Shown: positions 54,501 through 64,000, numbered from the stretch's first letter. The stretch: DNA of 64,000 bases from Triatoma infestans (GCA_011037195.1 JAAEAF010002366.1:62001-126000); one strand, 5' to 3'. Made by a program: numbers and translations. Notes: a model not told the origin generated them from the letters alone.

Positions 54501-57081
54501 GCCTACGCCACCGCGACAACCCCAAGGATCTATTGTGGCACCCCCCCTAGTTGGAGACCCTCCCCCTATCCTGTCCTTAAGCGAACTGTGGAATTGGGGG
54601 GGGGGCTCCCAGGTGGTCAATCAGAACACCCGCCATTAGAGCACCCTCTCGAGTCCTGCTTGCCTTAGAAGACTTAATAGGTCCGAGAGAGGGCCCTGGC
54701 TGAGGCTTGTTGGCACCAGCTTCTCTTTACCAAAGAGGCGGTACCTTAGCCAGACCAGCCCCTCGCACTGACATACCACATGCAGTGCCGTCTCCTCTTC
54801 TTCCTGACAAAACCTGCACAGGCTATCCGTTGCCAGGCCCATGCGATGCATGTGCTTATTTAATCTACAGTGGCCAGTGAGAATGCCAACTGCTATCCTT
54901 ATGGCCACCCGGCCTAGTTGGAGTAATTCTGCAGTTAGCTTGGGCGAGTAGCTATAGATAAACTTTTTCGCCTGTCTCTGGCCTGGAGTTTTGACCCACC
55001 ATTCCCTTGATCGGTCCTGCATCCATAGCTTAATGGATGCACTCCTGAGGCATCTTGAGACACCACAGAACGGCTCCGGCCCGATAAGCGCTCCCATTGA
55101 ACCCTCCCGGGCCAGGCGGTCCGCCGCCTCATTGCCTCTGTGACCCGAGTGCCCAGGTACCCAAACCAGGAAGACCTTATTATGGCTACTAATTTCCCTT
55201 AGTGCACCTAGGCAGTCCCACACCAGCCTTGAGCTGATCTCCCACGAGTCAATTGCCCGCAGAGCAGCCTGGCTATCCGAATAAATGACGACTCTGGAGT
55301 TATGCACTCCCCGTCTTCTTATTTCGGCGGCGCAGATAATAATCGCGACTAGCTCCGCCTGAAAGACCGTAGCTAGCCTTCCCAGGCTCACCGAGATATT
55401 ACATCCCGGACGAGCCCCGTACACGCCGGCTCCCACTCCATCTTCCGTCTTGGACCCGTCCGTGTACCACATAGATTCGCCTGCAATTGGCGGCCCATTC
55501 TTCCATGCCCCTCTGTCTAATATCAGGACTTTGAAGGGTTTTTGGAAGTCATACCTAGGAGTCATTATGTCCGTAGGCAGGCCCAAGATCGGGTCCGCCT
55601 CCAGCTCCTCCCATAGGTCTTGGTACCTCCCAGTATGCCTGGGATAGATGGGCGCTTGTCCCTGTTGTAGTCGTGCCACAACTGCTCTTGCAACGCCTTG
55701 GACGTGAATGTGGAGTGGTGGAAGGTTTAACAAGACCTCCAAGGCCGCAGTGGGGGTAGTCATCATAGCACCCGTCGTACTCAGGCAAGCCAGCCTTTGA
55801 ATACTTCCAAGCGCTCCCGACCCCCCCATCTGCAAGGTCTTTGTCCACCACACCACCGCCCCGTGGGTTACCATTGGTCTCACTACACAGGTATAAATCC
55901 ACAGAGTCATCTTCGGGTTTAATCCCCAACTTTTACCGCATAGCCTCCTGCACCTACCCATGGCGATTTTGGCTTTATGTGCGGTAACATTAATATGAGA
56001 GTTCCATGTCAGCCTTCGGTCAAAAATGACTCCCAAATATTTGGCCTCCATGGCAAAGGGGATCGCAACCCCTCCGAGTACTGGCTGTTGTAAGCCTTGT
56101 AAATTCCTCTTCCTCGTAAAAGGAACCACTTGAGTTTTGTGGGGATTGATGGAGAGACCCTCCGCTCTACACCACTTGTTCACAATATTGAGCGCCCCCT
56201 GAGTGCGCTCCGAGACAGTTGCCACGAACCGCCCCCTCACCACGATTGCCAGATCGTCCGCGAACCCAAGGCAATGAAAGCCTTCCGCGGTTAATTTGGT
56301 CAGGATGTCATCGGCTAATAGCGTCCACAGCAATGGCGACAAAACGCCTCCCTGCGGACAGCCTCTACTTGCCCTGGCCACAAGAGATGAATTGTCTATG
56401 GTGGCTATGTTAGTCCTTCCCAATAGACTAGTCCTTATCCACTGAACTATCGTAGGGGACGTGCCCCTTCTTGTCAGTGCACCAACAAGAGACTCTGAGG
56501 ACACGTTGTTGAAAGCGCCCTCTATATCCAAAAAGGTGACCACCGCAATTTCCTTGTCGTCAAGCGACTTTTGGAGTAGCCTATTTAGGTCATCCAGAGC
56601 CAAGTCTACGGATTTCCCTGCCTGATAGGCATATTGGCGATTATTAAGCGGATTAATCCTCAAGATCTCGTCCCTTATAAACCTGTCAATCATCCTCTCC
56701 ATCGCTTTCAACAGAAAGGAGGACAGGCTTATCGGCCTAAACGACTTTGGCGTTTGATCTACCGTCTTCCCTACTTTCGGGAGGAACACGACCTTCACCT
56801 GTTGCCATTCTCTCGGTATGAATCCCCAGGCCAAACAGCCTCTGAAGATCCTACATAGGTGTGGTATCAACACCTCCACCGCCTTCTGCAAGAAGACGGG
56901 ATAAATCCCATCCACGCCTGGTGCTTTATAGGGCTTGAACCTTCCAATCGCCCATCTTAGCCTATTCGGCTGTATGACGTAATTCGCGATCTTCCAGTCC
57001 GCCCGACCAGGCCTTCTCGGCCCCTCAACCTCTAGAGGGACCTCTCCGTAAGAGGACCCCGGGAAGTGTGTGCTCATAAGC
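54463..57081 (-). mobile_element. 5'-truncated LOA-like non-LTR retrotransposon
   Basis: The element body lies between copies A and A'. It is clearly richer in GC than its neighbours. The 3' UTR is short (54635-54463) with a simple-repeat tail. The 5' edge falls inside the coding frame at PKLMSTHFPG. ORF1 and the endonuclease are missing. Its coding frame is intact. Confidence 0.9.
54636..57077 (-). CDS. Reverse transcriptase/RNase H of LOA-like element (5'-truncated)
   Basis: An 813-residue open frame. Residues about 45-330 are the RT: FKPYKAPGVDGIYP, SFRPISLSSFLLKAMERMID, RQYAYQAGKSV, VVTFLDIEGAFNNVS (first catalytic Asp), GCPQGGVLSPLLW and GFADDLAIVV (catalytic FADD). The thumb follows with KYLGVIFDRRLTW. 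Residues about 525-660 are RNase H: MWYTDGSKTEDG (Asp), FQAELVAI (Glu), IYSDSQAAL (Asp) and VWVPGHSGHRGNEAADRLA (His/Asp). The C-terminus has CRFCQEEEETALHVVCQC. Motif wording and domain order best fit the LOA clade. The first ATG is not a true start: the frame is open into the truncation. No stop or shift is seen, so insertion is recent. Confidence 0.92.
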   Translation of the reverse strand: MSTHFPGSSYGEVPLEVEGPRRPGRADWKIANYVIQPNRLRWAIGRFKPYKAPGVDGIYPVFLQKAVEVLIPHLCRIFRGCLAWGFIPREWQQVKVVFLPKVGKTVDQTPKSFRPISLSSFLLKAMERMIDRFIRDEILRINPLNNRQYAYQAGKSVDLALDDLNRLLQKSLDDKEIAVVTFLDIEGAFNNVSSESLVGALTRRGTSPTIVQWIRTSLLGRTNIATIDNSSLVARASRGCPQGGVLSPLLWTLLADDILTKLTAEGFHCLGFADDLAIVVRGRFVATVSERTQGALNIVNKWCRAEGLSINPHKTQVVPFTRKRNLQGLQQPVLGGVAIPFAMEAKYLGVIFDRRLTWNSHINVTAHKAKIAMGRCRRLCGKSWGLNPKMTLWIYTCVVRPMVTHGAVVWWTKTLQMGGSGALGSIQRLACLSTTGAMMTTPTAALEVLLNLPPLHIHVQGVARAVVARLQQGQAPIYPRHTGRYQDLWEELEADPILGLPTDIMTPRYDFQKPFKVLILDRGAWKNGPPIAGESMWYTDGSKTEDGVGAGVYGARPGCNISVSLGRLATVFQAELVAIIICAAEIRRRGVHNSRVVIYSDSQAALRAIDSWEISSRLVWDCLGALREISSHNKVFLVWVPGHSGHRGNEAADRLAREGSMGALIGPEPFCGVSRCLRSASIKLWMQDRSREWWVKTPGQRQAKKFIYSYSPKLTAELLQLGRVAIRIAVGILTGHCRLNKHMHRMGLATDSLCRFCQEEEETALHVVCQCEGLVWLRYRLFGKEKLVPTSLSQGPLSDLLSLLRQAGLERVL

Positions 57082-58850
57082 TTTGGAAAATAATTGTAAA
57101 ATTAGAAGAATTACTTACAGGTTTAGAGAGTTTATTTGAATGAACATTTACCAAAGGGCGAGTGTTTGAAGTTGCTCGTTGCTGATGAAGTTTATCCTCA
57201 CTATTATTTTTCTTGACTGGCTGGGGGACGAAAAAAAGAATCCAAAGTTGTTGATCCAGCTGGCTTCAGTTTTCTTTTCTTAAGGGAGGTACGTGACGAT
57301 GTTTCAGAAACATCCATATCTAAATCAGAGGCATCAATATCATCTAGCGTCTTTATCTCTCGAGTATTTTTTGGGGTTGCGGGGCCAGTATATCCTTGCA
57401 GGTCCACTTCACAAAGTATAAGTAGGGGTTTGGAAAGCTCAGTTGCTTTGATGAATAATCTATTATTTTTAAACCATATAAACTTAATTAGCTTATTATT
57501 CTTCATAATTTTTGTATTTTTATAGAGTGACGCATTATATGGTGACATGTTTTCTGAGAAATATGTTTGTTATTTTTGCTCAATTTTCGGAAAAATCTCA
57601 GTTGTTAAATTAAACTTGATATCACGCAACAGTTTCATGGAGTTTCCTTTGTCACCTCTCTTTATAAATTTCAATATTATTGGAGGAACATGAAGAGAAT
57701 TTCTTAATTTAATTCTGAAATATTCTAATTTGTCATGACAACAAACAAATCCGATGTGTGTACAAAATATTTCAATAATCCCTTGTAGATTTTCTCCTTC
57801 AATGAGAGGAATGTTCGTTATTCGAACACCATCACATCTAGTAGCTTGTTCAAGACTATGAAGCTGAATTTGTCTACTATAATTTTCTCTTTTTAAAAAA
57901 TTACTATCATTATTTAGTTTTGAGATTTCTCTTTTATTACCTAATATGTCTTTTTGTAGGGCTGCAAGGTTTTCTTTTAAAAATTATCCGATGAATCAAC
58001 TTTTTTTGAAATAGTTTTTAAATCAGCAGCCAATCTATCCATACGAGAGAGAATTATATTTGCTAAATCTCCTATTTTACATTTTCCTGTCTCCCCTTGC
58101 AATTGCTCAGACGACATATTGCCTCTTATTTCAAAGAATACAGACACTTACGACTTAATTAATCTTCTTTTTGAGAAAATTTATTAAGAAACTGCGAATG
58201 CTATAAGGAATTAGAAATTAATCGTAGTTGTTACTAGATAAATAAAGTTTGTTCAACTGCAGTATTGGGCGTGACCATCAATCTCACAGCAAACCCCATT
58301 CCACTTGAAGTATCCAATATAAATACACTGACCCCACCAAACCCGAATGTTTACGTTTGTTTTTAAGATAATCTTATTATTTTATCAAAAATACTAATTA
58401 GTTTTCACCTTATAACTTCCTAAGTTCGTCGATTTTCACAAAATCACTGTCACCAAAGAATGGGTAACAATAAACTAGAACGGATGATATAAAAAATAAC
58501 GAGAATTTCCTCGAAAAACCTTTAACAAACTACAAAAAATAAAAGAGAAGCAATACAAAACGATGTTACCACAACGAGCTCACTAGGCCAACTCCCTATA
58601 TTTGTATATATATAATTGTTTATTTTATACATATAAAATTTCATTATATTGTAATCACTAGCATTCTAACTCGGCGTCTTCGCCGGCTCTTGGGGCTCCC
58701 TAGTAACAAATCTTGGGAAAACCGTATATCAACGTACTGCAATCACGGGATATAATTTGGAAACTTTGGAATTGGAACATGGATATTCAAAAATCTATCA
58801 TAAAATCGTGATATAAAAACGTGGCATATATATATATATATATATATATC
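57082..58850. repeat. 1.77-kb direct repeat, copy A'
   Basis: Second copy of 52693-54461. It joins the LOA 5' truncation point directly and runs on past the AT microsatellite into sequence (CCTATGACC) that differs from the LOA side. Confidence 0.95.
57204..58117 (-). pseudogene. LINE ORF1, copy A'
   Basis: A duplicate of 52815-53728 with the same frameshift and the same stop. One codon differs (VSETSS against VSEISS in copy A). It is cut off from the rest of the LINE by the LOA insertion. Confidence 0.7.
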
Positions 58851-58874
58851 CTATGACCATATATATATATATAG
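58829..58874. repeat. (AT)n microsatellite
   Basis: Two AT runs are separated by CCTATGACC. Confidence 0.9.
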
Positions 58875-58889
58875 ACCTATACTTGTTTC

Positions 58890-59060
58890 AATTTTTTTTT
58901 CCAAGAAAATTGATTGTTAGGGTGTCCCCGGGATGTCCCGGGAAAAGTTGGGGAGTTGAGGCTTTCCTCAAAAAATGGCGTTTTATTATGGTTTAAGTCT
59001 AACAGCTGATATAATATTGTAGCCAATTAAATAGCTAGTAAAACATTTCAAATTTGAAGA
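58890..59060 (+). repeat. Family R fragment, 3' part
   Basis: Landmarks 'ggctttcctcaaaaaatggcgttttatta' and a body like the 35225-35635 copy. Confidence 0.55.
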
Positions 59061-59079
59061 AATTTTAAAAATTATAATT

Positions 59080-59680
59080 ATTTAATTAGGGTCAGAGAGA
59101 GTGACGTGGCTTGTCACACCGGTGTTCTTTTTTTTTGTTGATTTCCTAGAATATCATTACTAACAAATCACGTAATACTTTCATAGCAGATTTATTTATT
59201 TATTTATTTTTTTACTTTCAGTACTTTTTTGTAAATTTATTTTATCTAGTTTAGAATTATCTAAATTAGTTTCTAGGAAAAAAAAGGTAATTCGCGTGGG
59301 AAAACCACACACGAATCACGTGATCATTACCTCTACATACCTGTATGTATAATATATATGGTACACTCAGAGGCAATATGGCGGAAAGAAACAGTGGTAC
59401 TGCAGTCTCTCCATTTTGCTAAACATGGCGTGACCAAACATCATTGTAAACAACTTGGAAATCAGTGAGATCTCCTCCGGCCATTCTGCGATTGCCACCC
59501 CTCTTGCAAACAAAACACACACACACATATATATATATATATACACGTATACATATAATTGAATACCTAGTGCAATGTACCTGAAAATATAGTATAATAA
59601 CAAAAGTTGCAACAATCACCTGCTTGCCACGAAACACCTATCATTAAAGTGCAGCGGTTGCATGATTGCAAAGTACTGGA
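59080..59680. other. No gene seen; simple repeats
   Basis: AT-rich, with AC/AT runs at 59516-59544. A non-AT-rich patch at 59360-59510 has no long frame. Confidence 0.4.
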
Positions 59681-59687
59681 CCCTTTC

Positions 59688-59712
59688 ACTCTCTCTCTCT
59701 CTCTCTCTCTCT
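59688..59712 (+). repeat. (CT)n microsatellite
   Basis: About 12 CT units. Confidence 0.95.
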
Positions 59713-59752
59713 ATTTATATATGTATACATATACATATAATTAGTTGCATTT

Positions 59753-59956
59753 GGGGCGGGTGTTGGTGTAGTGGTTATGAGCATGGGCTTGTAACTTGGA
59801 GATCCCCAGTTCGAGTCCCGCGTATAACTGCTAAATTTTATATTCGTAAAAAAATGTTAATAGTAAAGTATGTCTTCCGCCCCCGTCCACGACACCTAAT
59901 TTGATAGTTGGACGTGTTAAGCCAGCCTGAAAAAATAGGCATGACTTTACTTTACT
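59753..59956 (+). mobile_element. tRNA-derived SINE, family 2
   Basis: The tRNA-like head starts GGGGCGGGTGTTGGTGTAGT (A box TGGTGTAGTGG, about 59764) and has a B box AGTTCGAGTCCC (59808-59819). The tail is a TTTAC repeat (59945-59957). TTAGTTGCATTT flanks it at 59741-59752 and 59957-59968, a clean TSD. Family 2 is unrelated to family 1 outside the polymerase III boxes. A minus copy is at 62568-62764. Confidence 0.88.
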
Positions 59957-59984
59957 TTAGTTGCATTTCCATCTAATTCTAACA

Positions 59985-60220
59985 AGTTTAAATGGAACTA
60001 CTTTTGGATTTTTTGGAATTTTCTCGAAAATGGTTAAAAAGATTTTCTTTAAACTGGCTGTGCTTCTTCCTATGATTTTTCGTTTTTGTTCACACACACA
60101 CAATTCGCTAATGACATTCTGTTTCGTACTTAGGGGACCTCAAAACATTGTATTATCGGTATAAACTCAATTACGAAATACTGACAAGATCGCAATACTT
60201 CCTCTACCAGAGCAGTGAGA
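59985..60220 (-). repeat. Family R, 5' and middle parts
   Basis: Landmarks 'ttctcgaaaatggtt', 'tgatttttcgtttttg', an ACAC run, 'acctcaaaacattgtattatcgg', 'gacaagatcgcaatacttcctct' in minus order. Confidence 0.6.
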
Positions 60221-60229
60221 GAAAGTAAA

Positions 60230-60473
60230 AAAAAAAAAGAAAACCACCTCTGAAGAACCAGAAAAATCTGTAAGGAAATTCAGGTCACTTTCCCTCCATC
60301 TGGGTGGATATGCAAGTCATTGAGTTGCATATATACAGAACTGCACGTAGGAGGTCAGCACTTGAGGAACACATCGATAATGAACTGGCTGTGTTAACCC
60401 TCAACAATAAAACAAACACATGGCCAAACACATCGACGTTAGTAATCGATCATCTTTCATAAAGTACTCACAT

Positions 60474-60509
<36 letters not shown>

Positions 60510-60810
60510 CACACACACACGTATATATATATATATATATGCATATATATATAGGTAAGAAGAATAAATCTACTTGCACATGTCGTTCCGCACCCTCTGC
60601 CGCCCCCTATCATTATGGGAAATTTATTCACTTCACACCATCTTTATCGATTTTTCTTGCCTTGACTTCCTTTCCCTCTTCCCTACCATCATCTCTATAT
60701 AGGTGTTTCTACTATATTATTAGTTTGATTTCCTTAGTTAATTATTTTAAACAATCCACATGAATTTATTTTACGAAAAGGAAATTTTTACTTTCTTCTG
60801 CTTCTGGTGG
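60230..60810. other. No gene seen; AC/AT microsatellites
   Basis: (AC)n at 60475-60520 and AT/GT at 60521-60553. No supported frame. Confidence 0.45.
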
Positions 60811-60817
60811 TAAAAGG

Positions 60818-60849
<32 letters not shown>

Positions 60850-61765
60850 CAGAAGGGGAGGACAAACCCTACGCTATCCAAGCCACCCAGGGCCCATATA
60901 GCTACCCCTAAAGAATAACAACCACTGGGACTAGAACGAAAATCCAGGCCCAGGTTTAAACCATCTAAGTTTCACACAGACCGAACAAATCGGACCAAAA
61001 CCTTAAAAGGACACAGCTTAAGATCCTCTACCGATATCCTATTCCTAAACCTAATCTCCTCACAGCCCAAACAATCCGTCATTAGATGCATGGGTGTTTC
61101 CTCCTCCGTCTCACAAACTCTACAAAAGGGATCAGGCATGAGTCCCATTGTATAGAGATGTCTCCTTAATCCACAATGCCCAGTGAGGAATCCAACCAGA
61201 TGCCTGAGAGAGGTCCGTGAAAGACATCGGATCCCGCTATCCAAAGCTACGTCCGGACCCCCAATGAGCATCTTAGACTGCCGACAACCCACTGCACTCA
61301 TCCATAAGGATGAGTGCTGTGAGGTCATCCACGTCTGAAGCCTGACAAACATGTGCCAGAAGACACACCAACAGCAGGCTCTGGACCAATGAAAGGGAGA
61401 GAGGCGCCTAATTTGGCAAACCTATCCACCTCCTCATTCCCAAAGATTCCCATATGACCTGGAACCCAGACCAGAAGCACATCCTTCAATGAAGAAAGAT
61501 CTTCCAGTCTTTTAGAACATTCCAACACCAATCTGGAAGTGAAGACGCATGAATTAAGCGCCTTCAACGCAGCCTGGCTGTCCGAGCAGATACAAACACC
61601 TTTTAAATTAGTGTTACGCACCCTCTCATCCAAAATACAGCAAAGAATTGCATAAACCTCAGCTGGAAAACGGTGGCCCACTCACCAAGAGGCACTACCA
61701 AATGATCTCCCGTCTCAAAATAGACGGCAGCCCCAGACCTACCATCCATCCTGGAACCGTCCGTG
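60818..61765 (-). pseudogene. I-clade non-LTR retrotransposon remnant (RNase H and C-terminus)
   Basis: Minus frames carry an RNase H (from TDGSRMDGRSGAAVYFETGD at about 61763, then frame 61681-61325 with CSDSQAALKALNSC and VWVPGHMGIFGNEEVDRFA) and the C-terminus (61352-60972 with CRVCETEEETPMHLMTDC). It is 5'-truncated inside RNase H at about 61765. The 3' tail is (AAT)n on the minus strand (60818-60847). It is a diverged sister of 487-2072 and one frameshift joins its two frames. Confidence 0.87.
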
Positions 61766-61779
61766 GTAAAAGGAAGTAT

Positions 61780-62800
61780 TGTGGCAAATTTTCGATTTCA
61801 CCAGAACTAAACAGTTTCCTGAGTCCAAAAAAGTGGCGTTTAGAAAAAAGTATGTGCATGTGAACAGTAAGGCTCAAAAATTAAAAATCGCAAGAAATTC
61901 AAACTTGACATTCCGTTTGGGTATCACCAAATCCGGGATCTGACAGTGAGTTGCCTGTCGAAATTTCTCAACCAGAAGTACCACTTTACTGAATACAATT
62001 TTTCACTTTTTTGCGATTTTTTCGGAAATGGCTCCAACAGATCTCTTTAAACTTTATATATATCAACTACACATATTACCAGCTACAATTTTTATTTAAG
62101 ACATTTCCCCAGGAAAAATACATTTATGGCGGCTTTTTAGGGATGGTTGGAGTTATGTTTATTTATAAAGTGCTAATTTAGTTTATTGTACGATTCCTTT
62201 ATCTAAATAATATTAATTAAAATTAAATATATTGCCAAAATTCTGAGTTTGAAAAAACTCGGTAGATCGTAAGTGCGTCTTTACTGAATAGTTAGTTTCC
62301 GGGTTCTGCGATTTTTTCCATAAAAACACCAATGGATTTCATTAACTTAGTTATACTAACTATAAATACAGAGATACGGTAATTTTTTTTTAAAACTTTT
62401 TTCAGAGAAAGTTCATTTAAGGGGGGAATATTATGCTTTCCTCAAAAAAGGGGTATAAGTTTAGTATTTCCTTTGATTAACATTGAAGAAACTAAAGATA
62501 AGGGAGTAAGAAGTTTGAAGATTATTTGTCACTTATAACTGCGTAAATTGTATGAGAAAGTCATATGAAAGTGAAGTAATGCCTATTTTTTCTGGCGGGC
62601 TTGACTTCCAGCTACCAAATTAGCCTCGTGGACGGGAGGCGAAAGCATCTACTTTATTAACATTTTCTAAACGAATATAAATTTTAGCATTTATACGTGG
62701 TACTCAAAATGGGGACCTCCACTTACATGTTCATGCTCACAACCACTACACCACAGCCGCCCCAGAAAAAGTCGTGTGAATGATTCACAACAGATGTTTT
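61780..62800 (+). repeat. Family R, near full-length plus copy (interrupted by a SINE)
   Basis: From 'attgtggcaaattttcgatttcacc' through 'gtgaacagtaaggctcaaaaat', 'aagtaccactttactgaa', 'ttataaagtgctaatttagttta', 'gtaagtgcgtctttactgaat', 'aaatacagagatac', 'ctttcctcaaaaaagg', to the end 'gtcgtgtgaatgattcac' at about 62770-62790. SINE family 2 sits at 62568-62764, just before that end. This is the best guide to the repeat's full extent (about 0.8 kb without the SINE). Confidence 0.75.
62568..62764 (-). mobile_element. tRNA-derived SINE, family 2
   Basis: The minus strand starts GGGGCGGCTGTGGTGTAGTG and matches 59753-59956 through its body, with a diverged tail. An imperfect TSD (AGAAAGTCATATGAA against AAAAAGTCGTGTGAA) flanks it, showing insertion into the end of a family R copy. 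Confidence 0.8.
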
Positions 62801-62804
62801 TCCC

Positions 62805-63245
62805 TTTCACAAAGTACCAAAGTATTTGAAGAAGTGGTAGTCCGTTGGGGCAGGCAGATCAGGTGAATATGGTGGATGCTGTATTTCAATTCATGGAGTT
62901 TTATTTAATTGCAACTAGCTATATATATGGGGGGGAGCTTGTGATATCGAGCGATAAAATAGGCCATGTCACGAGAGTTGGACACTGAATCTTCAATTTC
63001 TTATGCATTTGTTCAATATAATAACAATACCTTTCTGCTGAAATTGTTTTACTGGTAGGTAATAAAAAAAATCTAATCACACCATGTAAGTCCATCAAAC
63101 TGTCATCAATAACTTTCGCAGATGACAAGAAGGCTTTGGAGCAAGTTTTGGGAACTTACCGTATCTTATAGGGTCCTTCTTTCATCGCATATTACGATAC
63201 GTTTCAAGAATTGGTCACGGTTGTTTCTGGTTAAGTTTTCGGAAC
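62805..63245 (-). pseudogene. Mariner-family transposase remnant
   Basis: Minus-strand pieces in order are FLKRIVICDERRTL (about 63220-63175, catalytic Asp region), TISAERYCYYIEQMHKKLKI (about 63050-62990), and HPPYSPDLPAPTDYHFFKYF (about 62880-62820), the strongly conserved block before the third catalytic residue. Shifts and stops are present. The N-terminus is missing. The family R repeat flanks it on both sides. Confidence 0.82.
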
Positions 63246-63561
63246 ATATATTTAATATGATATAATATGAGTTTATCATGTAACTTTACTTTTTTATGTT
63301 TCTTTTTTACAGTTTTTCACGATTCTCTAGAACACCGTTCCAACGATTTTGTTCGAATACCGTTTACATATACCTATCTGGGGGAACAGTATTTTAAAGT
63401 TTTCCACTTGGAACGGCCAATAGGCAGGTTGTTGCTCCTCTATGATTATTGTACCGTCAATAAAATAAATGAATAAAGATACACTGATTATTTTTAAAGT
63501 GGACTGTATTTCGAATAAAAATATAGGGAAGATGAACACTCTTTACAAATGATATAAGGTA

Positions 63562-63797
63562 TTTTTTTTTTTATTTAAGGCGTCTCAACATCTGTGGTCA
63601 TTTGCGCCCGGAGCCTTCTCAGTGCTCTACCGGCCTCCGGACAGTGTTCTCCCGTTACAGACAACACTGTCCATCACCGGACAGTGAGCTGTAGGGGCTC
63701 CTAGGAAGAGAAAATCTAAGGGTAGCACGGCTGGATTCGAACCCGTGATCTCCGCGTTACTAGTCCAGCGCGCTACCACTGAGCTAATCCCTTCCCT
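63562..63797 (-). mobile_element. tRNA-derived SINE, family 1
   Basis: The minus-strand head is AAGGGAAGGGATTAGCTCAG with a perfect A box (TTAGCTCAGTGG) and B box GGTTCGAATCC (about 63741-63731). The body contains CACTGTCCGGTGATGGACAG. Its low end is an A tail (T run at 63562-63572). TGATATAAGGTA flanks it at 63550-63561 and 63798-63809. It is the best-preserved copy of family 1. Confidence 0.92.
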
Positions 63798-63809
63798 TGA
63801 TATAAGGTA

Positions 63810-64000
63810 GATGAATAATATGTGCATTTACTAGTGATTTTATATTATGTTTCTCTCTTGCCTAAACTGAGTAAAGAATGATGTCGCTGCAGCTGAGCAG
63901 GTGTCGTCCTTACTCTCGTACCTCCGCTCTGGTATAGATGATGGTTAATAGAAGATAACGTTGCTAGTCTTGATGATGATGATGGTATTCTGATGTAGAA
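63810..64000. other. No gene seen
   Basis: Ordinary-looking sequence with a short GATGAT run near 63973. It runs off the window. Confidence 0.4.

Noticed and set aside
55450..56858. Plus-strand frames of 64-74 residues opposite the LOA element
   Set aside because: They are antisense shadows of the intact 813-residue RT/RNase H frame.
52693..58850. LTR retrotransposon with 1.77-kb LTRs around 2.6 kb
   Set aside because: The repeats are pieces of a LINE coding region, lack TG...CA ends, and enclose a LOA-like RT without protease, integrase or primer-binding site.
59662..59904. 80-residue plus frame starting at 59662
   Set aside because: It begins in the CT microsatellite and runs through a tRNA-derived SINE, so it is not a gene.
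60240..60300. CTGAAGA near 60250 as another hammerhead core
   Set aside because: No GAAAC box follows at the right spacing and no stem II can be drawn.
63731..63797. tRNA gene (good A and B boxes)
   Set aside because: The tRNA-like head continues into a body and A tail with a TSD, and the same unit occurs at two other places. It is a SINE, not a tRNA gene.

Overview
This is a repeat-dominated, AT-rich piece of an animal nuclear genome, most likely an insect. It holds one recognisable intact host gene, a single-exon DIM1/TXNL4A-type U5 snRNP protein (20083-20511), in a sea of transposable-element remnants. The insect call rests on the repeat mix (Jockey, LOA, I-clade and CR1-like non-LTR elements, mariner and Tc1 remnants, tRNA-derived SINEs, a short TTAGG-type motif at 12875). 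A hemipteran-type genome is only a guess. No bacterial operon, CRISPR array, rRNA gene or free-standing tRNA gene is seen.

Layout. 1-7.1 kb: an I-clade LINE tail (minus), a dead Tc1-like transposase (plus), and a CR1-like LINE with a PHD-finger ORF1 and a broken reverse transcriptase (minus). 7.4-19 kb: mostly an unclassified high-copy repeat ('family R'), a near-perfect palindrome with a hammerhead-like core (7702-7936), a mariner scrap, a GC-rich island (10.3-10.56 kb), a Jockey remnant (14.0-15.0 kb) and further hammerhead-like loci. 19.1-19.3 kb: a SINE with target-site duplications (TSDs). 20.1-20.9 kb: the DIM1 gene. 21.4-25.9 kb: family R, an inverted-repeat transposon carrying a nested, internally deleted Jockey element, and an orphan LINE C-terminus. 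27.1-29.9 kb: a LINE whose ORF1 is joined by deletion to the end of its ORF2. 30.1-32.6 kb: a degenerate LINE of a lineage shared with 46.0-48.3 kb and 49.7-54.4 kb. 32.6-45.9 kb: orphan LINE C-termini, long foldbacks, a SINE and family R. 52.69-58.85 kb: a 1.77 kb direct duplication flanking a 5'-truncated LOA-like element with an intact 813-residue RT/RNase H frame. 59-64 kb: two SINE families, an I-clade copy, family R and a mariner remnant.

The most unusual signal is a set of at least nine loci with hammerhead-ribozyme-like cores (CUGANGA, stem II, GAAAC, then a GUC or AUC triplet). Several sit in the arms of inverted-repeat elements, and two of those elements have 12-16 bp TSDs. Hammerhead motifs are known in the pseudo-LTRs of Penelope-like retroelements. 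No Penelope RT is present here, so these look like non-autonomous or solo derivatives. The second unusual signal is the kilobase-scale direct repeat bracketing the LOA insertion.

Only the DIM1 gene has a clear cellular role (pre-mRNA splicing). Everything else is mobile DNA at different stages of decay, with nesting that gives a relative order of insertion.
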